Source: Frankia sp. AgKG'84/4
Lineage (GTDB): Bacteria; Actinomycetota; Actinomycetes; Frankiales; Frankiaceae
Direction: 5' to 3'
Length of the DNA stretch: 38,384 nucleotides
Assembly (NCBI RefSeq): GCF_023242965.2
Contig: NZ_JALKFU020000005.1
Location: 1-38,384 of the forward strand
The translations under genes were made by a program, and so were the position numbers. This document shows, piece by piece, positions 32,524 to 38,384 of the stretch. How positions within the stretch are numbered: the stretch's first letter is position 1; each line of letters starts with the position of its first letter. The notes below the pieces were generated by a model. It made no database searches, was not told where the DNA came from, and saw only the letters and a program-made list of their open reading frames with translations.

Positions 32524-34233
32524 ATGGTCTATCTGCTGGATCGCATGAGACGCGCGAGCACCGGGCCGAACGCGGTGACACTGCTCGCGCCGGACGGTGG
32601 CGAGCGCGTCGGCTGGGCCGAGCTGTACGACGATGCCCGCCGGACCGCCGCCGGGCTACAGGCGCGGGGAGTCGGACCGGGCCGGCCGGTCGTGATCCTG
32701 GCGGCGACCTCCCGGGCGACCCTCACCGCCGCGATGGCGGCCTGGCTCGCTGGCGGCAGCCTCACCCTGGCGCCGACCCCGGCGAGGACGGTCGGCCTCG
32801 CCCGCTACCTCGCCGACACCCGCAGCCGGTTCGACTCGCTCGGCGACCCGCTCGTGCTCGTCGGCGCCCCCTGGGAGGACGCGATGCCCGCGCTGACCGG
32901 CGGGGCCGGCCGGGTGCTGGCCCTGGCCGACGTCGTCGGCGAGCGCCCGACCAGCGCGTGGCGCCCGCCCGCCCTGACCGCGGACGATCCCGCGATCCTC
33001 CAGCTGACCAGCGGAACCACCGCCAGCCCCCGAACCGTCCGGATCAGCCACGGCAACCTCGCCGCGAACGTCGAGGGCATCCGGGTCGCGACCAGCCACG
33101 AGGCCGTGCACGGCCGGATGCTGTCCTGGCTGCCGCTGTCCCACGACATGGGGCTCATCGGCGGCTTCATCCTGCCGATGGCCTGCGGCCGGTGCGACGC
33201 GCTGTTGTCCTCCCCGGCCGACTACCTCGCCAGGCCGGCGAGCTGGATGCAGCAGATCGCCCACCACCGTGCCACCAACACGGTCGGTCCCGGTTCCGCC
33301 TACGCCGTCGCGGCCCGGCTGCTGCGCACCGGGCCGCGGCTCGACCTGTCCTGCCTGACCTACGCGCTGTGCGGCGGAGAACCGATCGATCCCGAGGTCG
33401 TCGACGACTTTCTGGCCGCCGCCGGCGCGCACGGCTTCCGCCCGGGCGCCTTCATGCCCGCCTACGGACTCGCCGAGGCCACCGTCGCGGTCACGTTCTC
33501 CGCCGTCGGCCGGGGACCGCGCTACGACACCGTCGACGCCGACGCACTGGCCGCCGGCACCGCGCGGCCCGCCGGCCACGGTGTGCGGTCCCGGCGCCTC
33601 GCGCGGCTCGGGGAGCCGATCCCGGGCCTGGCCCTACGCATCGTCGAGCCGGACTCGGGCGCGGCGCTGCCCGCGCGGGCGGTCGGCGAGGTGCAGGTGC
33701 GGGGCACCTCCGTGGCGGCCTCCTACCAGCACCAAACTGCCCAGCACCAAACTGCCCAGAATGACGCGGCCCAGAACGACGCGGCCCAGAGTCACGCGGG
33801 CCGGGACGATCCGGGCTCGGCGGTGCGCCCGGTCACGCGGGACGGTTGGCTGGAGACCGGCGACCTCGGGTACACGGTCGACGGCGAGCTCGTCGTCTGC
33901 GGTCGCCGCAAGGACGTGATCATTTTGGGGGGCCGCAACATCTACCCCGAGGAGGTGGAGCGCGCCGCCGCGCGGGCCGAGGGCGCCCGTGTCGGCAACA
34001 TCGTCGCGTTCCACTACGAACGTCCAGGCCATCCGGGCGGCGAGGGTCTCGCCGTCGCCGTCGAGACCCGGACGGCCGATCCCGCGGCCCTGCGGCGCGC
34101 CGTCGCGGATGAGGTGCGGTCCGCCCTCGGCGTCGCCCCGCACACCGTGGTGGTGCTGGCCCCCGGCTCGGTACCGAAGACGCCGTCCGGCAAGCTCCAG
34201 CGGGCCGAGGCACGCCGGCGGTTCGCTCCCTGA
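32524..34233 (+). CDS. Adenylate-forming ligase, fatty acyl-AMP ligase (FAAL)-like
   Basis: A 569-aa ANL-superfamily enzyme. Motifs: A3 LTSGTTASPRT near residue 160; PLSHDMGLIGG near 206, typical of FAALs; A5 YGLAEATVAV near 314; A7 ETGDLGY near 446; A8 GRRKDVIILGGRNIYPEEVE; and A10 Lys in TPSGKLQR near 556. It activates a carboxylic acid as acyl-AMP and would pass it to the carrier domain of the protein encoded just upstream. GGAGG is 12 bases before the ATG at 32524, somewhat distant. Residues 403-427 are encoded by a 15-bp tandem repeat inserted before the A7 motif. The true substrate (fatty, aromatic or amino acid) cannot be read from the sequence. Confidence 0.9.
   Translation: MVYLLDRMRRASTGPNAVTLLAPDGGERVGWAELYDDARRTAAGLQARGVGPGRPVVILAATSRATLTAAMAAWLAGGSLTLAPTPARTVGLARYLADTRSRFDSLGDPLVLVGAPWEDAMPALTGGAGRVLALADVVGERPTSAWRPPALTADDPAILQLTSGTTASPRTVRISHGNLAANVEGIRVATSHEAVHGRMLSWLPLSHDMGLIGGFILPMACGRCDALLSSPADYLARPASWMQQIAHHRATNTVGPGSAYAVAARLLRTGPRLDLSCLTYALCGGEPIDPEVVDDFLAAAGAHGFRPGAFMPAYGLAEATVAVTFSAVGRGPRYDTVDADALAAGTARPAGHGVRSRRLARLGEPIPGLALRIVEPDSGAALPARAVGEVQVRGTSVAASYQHQTAQHQTAQNDAAQNDAAQSHAGRDDPGSAVRPVTRDGWLETGDLGYTVDGELVVCGRRKDVIILGGRNIYPEEVERAAARAEGARVGNIVAFHYERPGHPGGEGLAVAVETRTADPAALRRAVADEVRSALGVAPHTVVVLAPGSVPKTPSGKLQRAEARRRFAP
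33730..33804 (+). repeat. 15-bp in-frame tandem repeat inside the FAAL-like gene
   Basis: Five 15-bp units: two identical copies CACCAAACTGCCCAG, two near-identical AATGACGCGGCCCAG/AACGACGCGGCCCAG, and a diverged fifth. They encode HQTAQ, HQTAQ, NDAAQ, NDAAQ and SHAGR. Unit length keeps the frame. It lies in the surface loop just before the hinge region of the ligase. Confidence 0.85.
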
Positions 34234-34333
34234 CGCCGTCCCCGCGCGGACCGACGGGCGGGGACCCCTGTTCACGAAAGGCCTGCCCCCTGATGCCGAA
34301 CCCGCACCGGCCGATTCCTCCTCGGCGGCCGCG

Positions 34334-34780
34334 ATGACCATGATGCCCGTGGCCCGCCACGAGCCGTACGGCGCGGAGGCGGCGACGGCGCGACGGATGG
34401 CGACCCTCGCCGACCGGCTCTACGCAGCCTGGACGGAAAGCGAGCTCGTCCCCCGGGCGAAACTGCTGTCCACCTGCTGCACGCCCGAGGTCGTCTACGC
34501 GAACCCGCTGGGCGAGGCCGTCGGCGTCGCGCGGCTCGCCGAGCTCATCGTCGAGTTCCTGGCGCCCTACCCGGGCCACCGGCCGGTCCGCACCAGCGGC
34601 GTGGACGTGCATCACCACTGCGCGCGCTGGGAGTGGGGCCTGCGCGACAGCATCGGACAGATCGTCCTCGTCGGCCTGGACGCCGTCACCTTCACCGACG
34701 AGCCGAGGCTGGCGACCGTCAGCACCTTCTTCGGGGCTCCGCCGCGGCGGGTCTATTCCATCGGGTCGACCACGGTCTGA
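34334..34780 (+). CDS. SnoaL/NTF2-like fold protein
   Basis: A protein of about 148 aa with the NTF2-like layout: an N-terminal helix (TLADRLYAAWTE), then STCCTPEVVYANPLGEAVG, a second helix (LAELIVEFLAPYPGH), and strands with VHHHCARWEWGL and IVLVGLDAVTFTDEPRLATVSTFFG. Such proteins act as small-molecule cyclases, isomerases or hydroxylases in polyketide pathways, or as binding proteins. It is the third gene of the cassette after the ligase. The start is uncertain: ATG codons at 34334, 34340 and 34343 lack a ribosome site. A 14-codon ORF (34293-34337) with GAAAGG upstream ends in TGA overlapping the ATG at 34334, so coupled initiation there is likely. Confidence 0.75.
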   Translation: MTMMPVARHEPYGAEAATARRMATLADRLYAAWTESELVPRAKLLSTCCTPEVVYANPLGEAVGVARLAELIVEFLAPYPGHRPVRTSGVDVHHHCARWEWGLRDSIGQIVLVGLDAVTFTDEPRLATVSTFFGAPPRRVYSIGSTTV

Positions 34781-34890
34781 CCACCCGCGCCGGCCCGGCG
34801 GCCCCGGCCACCACCGTCAGGCAGCACCCTGCCTGGTCGCAGCACCAACCTCATCCCACCTACTCGACGATCCCAGCTCCGGAGGTCACC

Positions 34891-35325
34891 TTGCCCCGCA
34901 CCCGCTCGACCCTGCGGTTCGCGGCCATCGGCGCGAGCGGCACCATGGCGGCGTCCCTACTCGGCGCCGCGGCCGCCGCACCGGCCTCCGCTTCCGCCTC
35001 CCTGCCCGGCACCGGCTGCAGCGTCACCGCCTGGCTGCCGACCGGCGGCGCGACGATCTTCGGCAACGGCAGCGTTGCCTGCGACAACTGGTACTCCGGC
35101 AACATCACCATCTCCAACCAGCTGCGCAAGTACGCCGGCGGCAAGTGGACCAACGCCGGCCAGCCCGTGAGCAGGTCCTTCTGGGGTGGCACCGGCGTGG
35201 GCGACGGCGCGACCGTCCCCTGCAACTTCGGCGGCCAGACCCAGTTCAAGACCGTGACCACCGCTACCGCGAACGGAGTCACGGCGAAGGACACCTCGAC
35301 GGCCGTCACCTACTCCTGCGGCTGA
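34891..35325 (+). CDS. Small secreted protein of unknown function
   Basis: A 144-aa exported protein. TTG at 34891 is chosen because GGAGG lies five bases upstream. The N-terminus has a positive stretch (PRTRSTLR), a hydrophobic core (FAAIGASGTMAASLLGAAAAA) and a probable signal peptidase site at ASASA. The mature part of about 105 residues is rich in Gly, Ser, Thr and aromatic residues and has four Cys (near GCSV, ACDNW, PCNFG and YSCG), suggesting two disulfides and a compact beta fold. I recognise no family. It follows the NTF2-like gene by 110 bases on the same strand; a small hairpin at 34818-34835 lies between. Confidence 0.7.
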   Translation: MPRTRSTLRFAAIGASGTMAASLLGAAAAAPASASASLPGTGCSVTAWLPTGGATIFGNGSVACDNWYSGNITISNQLRKYAGGKWTNAGQPVSRSFWGGTGVGDGATVPCNFGGQTQFKTVTTATANGVTAKDTSTAVTYSCG

Positions 35326-35330
35326 GCGTC

Positions 35331-35360
35331 CCGGGCGTGCGCCGCCCGGCGTACGCCCGG
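35331..35360. terminator. Bidirectional terminator between secreted-protein and pyrH-like genes
   Basis: CCGGGCGTGCGCCG (35331-35344) pairs over 14 bases, with one G-U, with CGGCGTACGCCCGG (35347-35360). It sits in the 44-base gap between two convergent genes and would serve both. Confidence 0.7.
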
Positions 35361-35369
35361 CAGTCCGCC

Positions 35370-36167
35370 TCAGACCGTCGACTCGGCCGATTCCGCGAGC
35401 GCGGCCTCGGCCGGCTCGTCGCTGCCAGCGGAGATGACGGTGCCACGGTGCTCACCCCGACAGATCGCCGTCATGGCGCCCTGCTGCTCGATGTCGAAGA
35501 TGTGCAGGGGGATACCGAAGTCGCGGGCGAGAATGAATGCCGACTGGTCCATCACCCGCAGTCCACGGCTGATCACCTCGTCGTAGCTGAGTCGAGAAAA
35601 GCGCTGCGCATCCGGATTGATCTTCGGATCGCTGTCGTAGACGCCGTCGACGCCATCCTTGGCCGCGAGCACCGCGTCGGCGCCGAGCTCCAGCGCGCGT
35701 TGGACGGCGGGGTAGTCGGTAGTGAGGAAGGGCTGGCCGTTCCCGCAGGCGAGAATCACGGTGGCTCCCTTCTCCAGCAGGTGCACCGCGCGCAGCCGGA
35801 TATAGGGCTCCGCCACCGCCGGCACCGGCACCGCCGTCATCACCCGCAGGTTGTCCTCGCCGAGCGCCGTCAGCTTCCCGCGCAGCAGCAGGCTGTTGAT
35901 GACGGTACCGAGCATGCCGATGTTGTCGGCCTCCACCCGGTCGATTCCCCACCGGTCGGACTGGTTACCGCGGAAGAGATTACCGCCGCCGACGACAATC
36001 GCCACTTCTACGCCGGACTGCCGGACCGCAATGATTTCCCTGGCCAGATGCTCCAGCGCATTTGAGTCGAACCCGAATTCCGCAGAGCCGGCGATTGCCC
36101 GCCCACTCAGCTTCACGACCACTCGACGGTATTTGGCCACAGTCTCCCGCTTCCCCTTTTCCATCAT
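35370..36167 (-). CDS. pyrH: Uridylate kinase-like protein, divergent PyrH paralogue
   Basis: A 265-aa amino-acid-kinase-fold protein related to UMP kinase, which makes UDP from UMP. Motifs: VVVKLSGRAIAG (PyrH normally has KLSGEA), VVGGGNLFRG, RVEADNIGMLGTVIN, CGNGQPFLTTD (normally GTGNPFFTTD) and DGVDGVYDSDPKINPDAQRF. The nucleotide loops are intact but the Glu-to-Arg and Asn-to-Gln changes are unusual. Canonical pyrH sits with rpsB, tsf and frr; this copy is alone, so it is probably a second kinase with altered substrate or regulation. The ATG at 36167 is favoured because a -10 element lies eight bases upstream (leaderless); GTG at 36137 is an alternative. Confidence 0.85.
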   Translation of the reverse strand: MMEKGKRETVAKYRRVVVKLSGRAIAGSAEFGFDSNALEHLAREIIAVRQSGVEVAIVVGGGNLFRGNQSDRWGIDRVEADNIGMLGTVINSLLLRGKLTALGEDNLRVMTAVPVPAVAEPYIRLRAVHLLEKGATVILACGNGQPFLTTDYPAVQRALELGADAVLAAKDGVDGVYDSDPKINPDAQRFSRLSYDEVISRGLRVMDQSAFILARDFGIPLHIFDIEQQGAMTAICRGEHRGTVISAGSDEPAEAALAESAESTV

Positions 36168-36175
36168 GCGATCTT

Positions 36176-36181
36176 AACGTA
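36176..36181 (-). promoter_or_regulatory. -10 element for the pyrH-like gene
   Basis: On the minus strand TACGTT ends eight bases before the ATG at 36167, and no ribosome site lies between, suggesting a leaderless transcript. The -35 region is poor. Confidence 0.4.
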
Positions 36182-36480
36182 GTCGGGCGCCTGATAGATC
36201 ATGAGGCCCGGCGGGTGCTGGGTACACGGTAGAACACTCCGCATCCCGCGCCGCACCATGTCCGGTCGGCCACCAAATGACCCCACCTCGACCACCGCCC
36301 GAAGCCACGCCAACGCCGCGCGAGCGTGACCCGGTCAGGCATGGCAACGGAAGACTGTTCGTACCGGGGCGGAACATCGGCCGCACAGCACCTCGCCTCA
36401 CAACGTGCCCGAGGTGCGCCGTCCCGTTACAGCGGTTTCGGGGCGGGGCGTGCCGACGGAGACGAAACTCCCGGTTCGGA
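36182..36480. other. Intergenic region between pyrH-like gene and tRNA-Pro terminator
   Basis: About 300 bases with no gene that I can support. It holds the promoter of the pyrH-like gene at its left end. Confidence 0.5.
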
Positions 36481-36481
36481 C

Positions 36482-36522
36482 AAAAATCAAGCCCTGGCCA
36501 TCCACATTCGATGACCAGGGCT
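36482..36522 (-). terminator. Intrinsic terminator of tRNA-Pro
   Basis: On the minus strand AGCCCTGG (36522 to 36515) pairs with CCAGGGCT (36497 to 36490), extended by a few bases, and is followed by TTGATTTTTG. This is a classic hairpin and U-tract, located 16 bases after the tRNA CCA end. Confidence 0.85.
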
Positions 36523-36537
36523 CACACCCGCAACAGC

Positions 36538-36614
<77 letters not shown>

Positions 36615-36627
36615 CCGACCGAGGAGA

Positions 36628-36633
36628 AGCATA
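36628..36633 (-). promoter_or_regulatory. -10 element for tRNA-Pro
   Basis: TATGCT on the minus strand ends 13 bases before the mature tRNA 5' end, an appropriate distance for a short 5' leader. No strong -35 match. Confidence 0.5.
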
Positions 36634-36694
36634 CCTGACGGACGGGACGCCGCGGCGACCGGGTGGTCGATCCGGCCCGGCGGCCGGGTGGAGC

Positions 36695-37705
36695 TCAGGC
36701 CGGGACGGCGCCCGGGTCCGCGACGAGGCCCAACAACGTCGCCTCCGGCCGACACCCCAACCGGATCGGGGCGTACGGCGACGTCCCCAGACCAGGCGAC
36801 ACATGCACCCAGGACGAACCCCCGGATCCAGCCGAACTGCCGGATCCAGCCGAACTGCCGGATCCAGCCGAACTGCCGGATCCAGCCGAACTGCCGGATC
36901 CAGCATGGCGGGACAGCCCGCGCACCCTGGCCCGCTCCAGGCCGCAGTTGCTCACCAACGCGCCGACGCCGGGCAGCCGGACCTGACCGCCATGGGTGTG
37001 GCCGGACAGCACGAGACCGACACCGTCGGCGGCGAAGGCGTCGAGCACCCGCGGCTCCGGCGTGTGCGACAGGCCGATCGCGACGTCGGTGCCGGCCCGC
37101 GGCGGCCCCGCCACCAGCGCCGGTCGGTCTCGACGCAGCCGCGCGTCATCCACCCCGCGCACGTCGAGGCGCAGGCCGGCGAGCGTGACGACGGTCCGTG
37201 AGTTGGTCAGGTCCGTCCAGCCGCCGTCCACCGCCAGCGCCCGCGCGAGAGCCGGCCAGTCCAATGGCTCGCCGCGGGGATCCGCGGGGACGCCCCGGCG
37301 CAGGTACCGGTGCGGGCTGCGGGGGGTCGGCACGGAGTAGTCGTTGTTCCCGGGAACGAAGACGCCGGGAAAGGCGAACAGCGGCTCCAGCGCGGCCAGC
37401 AGCGGCCCACGCGCCTCGTTCGCGCACACCACGTCCCCGGTGAGTGCGACCAGGTCAGGCACCAGCCGGGCGAGATCCGACAGCCAGGCCAGCTTGTCCC
37501 GCTGCCCAGCGGTGACGTGCAGGTCCGACAGATGCAGCACGCGCAGCGGCCGCGCCCCGCCGGGCAGCACGGGGACGGGGACCCGGCGCAGCGTGTAGGC
37601 CGTGCGCTCGTAGAGCGCGCCGTACGCGAGCGTCGCCGCGCCGACCGCGACAGCAGTCACACCCAGCCCGCCCAGCCCACGCGCCATCCCGCGAACCTCA
37701 CTCAC
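36695..37705 (-). CDS. Membrane-anchored calcineurin-like metallophosphoesterase (YkuE type)
   Basis: A 336-aa protein with an N-terminal membrane anchor (residues about 10-32). The metallophosphoesterase domain has LSDLHVT (Asp61, His63), ALTGDVV (Asp91), VPGNNDYS, IGLSHTPE and SGHTHGGQVRLPG, all five metal-binding motifs. It belongs to the YaeI/YkuE group of two-metal phosphoesterases; substrates are poorly defined. The GTG start at 37705 is set by AGGAGG just upstream. Residues about 267-294 are a run of GSGSSA repeats encoded by an 18-bp tandem repeat, between the last metal motif and the C-terminal WVHVSPGLGTS segment. It is divergent from the YqeY gene. Confidence 0.92.
   Translation of the reverse strand: MSEVRGMARGLGGLGVTAVAVGAATLAYGALYERTAYTLRRVPVPVLPGGARPLRVLHLSDLHVTAGQRDKLAWLSDLARLVPDLVALTGDVVCANEARGPLLAALEPLFAFPGVFVPGNNDYSVPTPRSPHRYLRRGVPADPRGEPLDWPALARALAVDGGWTDLTNSRTVVTLAGLRLDVRGVDDARLRRDRPALVAGPPRAGTDVAIGLSHTPEPRVLDAFAADGVGLVLSGHTHGGQVRLPGVGALVSNCGLERARVRGLSRHAGSGSSAGSGSSAGSGSSAGSGSSAGSGGSSWVHVSPGLGTSPYAPIRLGCRPEATLLGLVADPGAVPA
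36822..36907 (-). repeat. 18-bp in-frame tandem repeat inside the metallophosphoesterase gene
   Basis: Four full copies of CCGGATCCAGCCGAACTG (plus-strand form) at 36822-36893 and a partial fifth to about 36907. They are virtually identical, so expansion is recent. The repeat encodes GSGSSA units on the minus strand and preserves the frame. Such arrays change copy number by slippage. Confidence 0.95.
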
Positions 37706-37844
37706 CGCTGCCTCCTCCTGGCACGCCGCGTGCTCCCCACCGCCCACCGGCCCGTGCGTGGCACCACCTAAGCGCGGCACCGCCGGCCCCACGCTCTCAT
37801 TTCGCGGACCCCCGCCCCCAGCCGCCACCCCGGCGTGGCCGGGC

Positions 37845-37874
37845 GTGACCAGGCTGCCCGTCGGCCCATAGGCT
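37845..37874 (+). promoter_or_regulatory. Promoter of the YqeY gene (leaderless)
   Basis: GTGACC (37845-37850) and TAGGCT (37869-37874) are 18 bases apart. The ATG follows nine bases after the -10 element with no ribosome site, so the mRNA is probably leaderless. Confidence 0.5.
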
Positions 37875-37883
37875 CCTCTGACT

Positions 37884-38360
37884 ATGAGCACCCCCACGGA
37901 ACGGAGCCCACTGCAGCAGCGGCTCCGGACCGACCTGACCGCGGCGATGAAGTCCCGCGACCAGCTGCGGACCTCGACCCTGCGGCTGGCCCTGGCCGCC
38001 GTGAAGGACGCCGAGGTCGCCGGCGACACCGCGCGCAGCCTCGACGACGCGGAGGTCCTCAAGGTCCTCACGCGCGAGGTGAAGAAGCGCCGGGAAGCGG
38101 CGGAGGCCTTCGCCGAGGCGGGGCGGGCAGAGTCGGCCGAGCGGGAGCGCGCCGAGGGTGAGGTGCTGGGCGCCTACCTGCCCCGCCAGCTCGGCGACGA
38201 CGAACTGACCGAGATCATCGACCGGGTACTCGGGGAGCTCGGCCTCTCCGGGCCGAGGGCGATCGGCCCGGTGATGAAGTCCGTGCAGGCCGAGGTCGCC
38301 GGCCGGGCCGAAGGCGGGCGAGTCGCCGCCCTGGTGAAGGCGCGGCTCATCGGCGGCTAG
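37884..38360 (+). CDS. GatB/YqeY-domain protein
   Basis: A 158-aa helical protein of the YqeY family, resembling the tRNA-binding tail domain of GatB. Typical segments are LRTDLTAAMKSRDQLRTSTLRLALAAVKDAEV near the start, LTREVKKRREAAEAFAEAGR in the middle and the ending VMKSVQAEVAGRAEGGRVAALVKARL. The length is normal (about 150 aa). It is thought to act on or near tRNA in amidotransferase-related processes, but its function is unproven. It is transcribed away from the metallophosphoesterase. A 14-base palindrome (38365-38378) just after the stop may be the start of its terminator, cut by the window edge. Confidence 0.93.
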   Translation: MSTPTERSPLQQRLRTDLTAAMKSRDQLRTSTLRLALAAVKDAEVAGDTARSLDDAEVLKVLTREVKKRREAAEAFAEAGRAESAERERAEGEVLGAYLPRQLGDDELTEIIDRVLGELGLSGPRAIGPVMKSVQAEVAGRAEGGRVAALVKARLIGG

Positions 38361-38384
38361 ACACCGCCGCCGGCGGCGCCGGGC

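Noticed and set aside
36822-36907. Possible CRISPR-like array
   Set aside because: The units are directly adjacent with no spacers and keep a protein frame; it is a coding minisatellite.

Overview
The window is about 70% G+C, with dense, often overlapping genes, GTG/TTG starts and strong AGGAG-type ribosome sites. Gene content (SARP regulator, AfsA homologue, F420/PPOX-type oxidoreductase, actinobacterial MutY tail, archaeal-type ProRS) indicates a filamentous high-GC actinomycete. A Frankia-like organism is my best guess, but it is not proven by the sequence alone.

Layout. (1) 1-293: 3' end of a probable mutY gene. It runs into a sequence that looks like the 3' third of a tRNA gene, a typical integration scar. 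(2) 294-1427: gene-poor, apparently decayed DNA. (3) 1428-22718: a biosynthetic gene cluster. On the plus strand are a large AfsR-type SARP regulator, an AfsA-family double-hotdog protein and a FabG-like reductase. On the minus strand is a peptide/nickel-type ABC importer (lipoprotein, two permeases, fused double ATPase) led by an alpha/beta hydrolase. A single plus-strand isochorismatase-like hydrolase follows. Then comes a nine-gene minus-strand operon, in transcription order: FabH, ACP, KAS II, aldo/keto reductase, HAD phosphatase, KAS III-like protein, MFS exporter, FAD monooxygenase, F420/PPOX-type oxidoreductase. The set has KAS II, KAS III, ACP and ketoreductase but no chain-length factor, no enoyl reductase and no obvious dehydratase unless the AfsA homologue serves as one. 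The product is an acyl or polyketide-type small molecule that I cannot name. (4) About 22932-23434: a broken plus-strand gene remnant. (5) 23435-28681: a response regulator whose phosphoacceptor Asp is missing, then the phosphate importer pstSCAB, transcribed leftwards from a PHO box at 28766-28787. A perfect 34-nt palindrome separates pstS from pstCAB. (6) 28788-29997: mostly empty apart from one small conserved-looking ORF. (7) 29998-35325: proS (probably leaderless), then a four-gene cassette: a carrier protein fused to a GNAT acyltransferase, a FAAL-like adenylate-forming ligase, an NTF2/SnoaL-fold protein and a small secreted protein. (8) 35370-38384: a divergent pyrH-like kinase, tRNA-Pro(CGG), a membrane-anchored metallophosphoesterase with an in-frame minisatellite, and a YqeY-family gene.

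Most novel candidates: the ACP-GNAT fusion with its FAAL partner (31608-34233), which looks like a self-contained acid-activation and acyl-transfer device; and the 1.4-22.7 kb cluster, with its unusual combination of an AfsA homologue, KAS II without CLF, a KAS III-like protein with an altered triad and a dedicated importer. Functions are assigned from motifs recognised by eye; no database search was possible.
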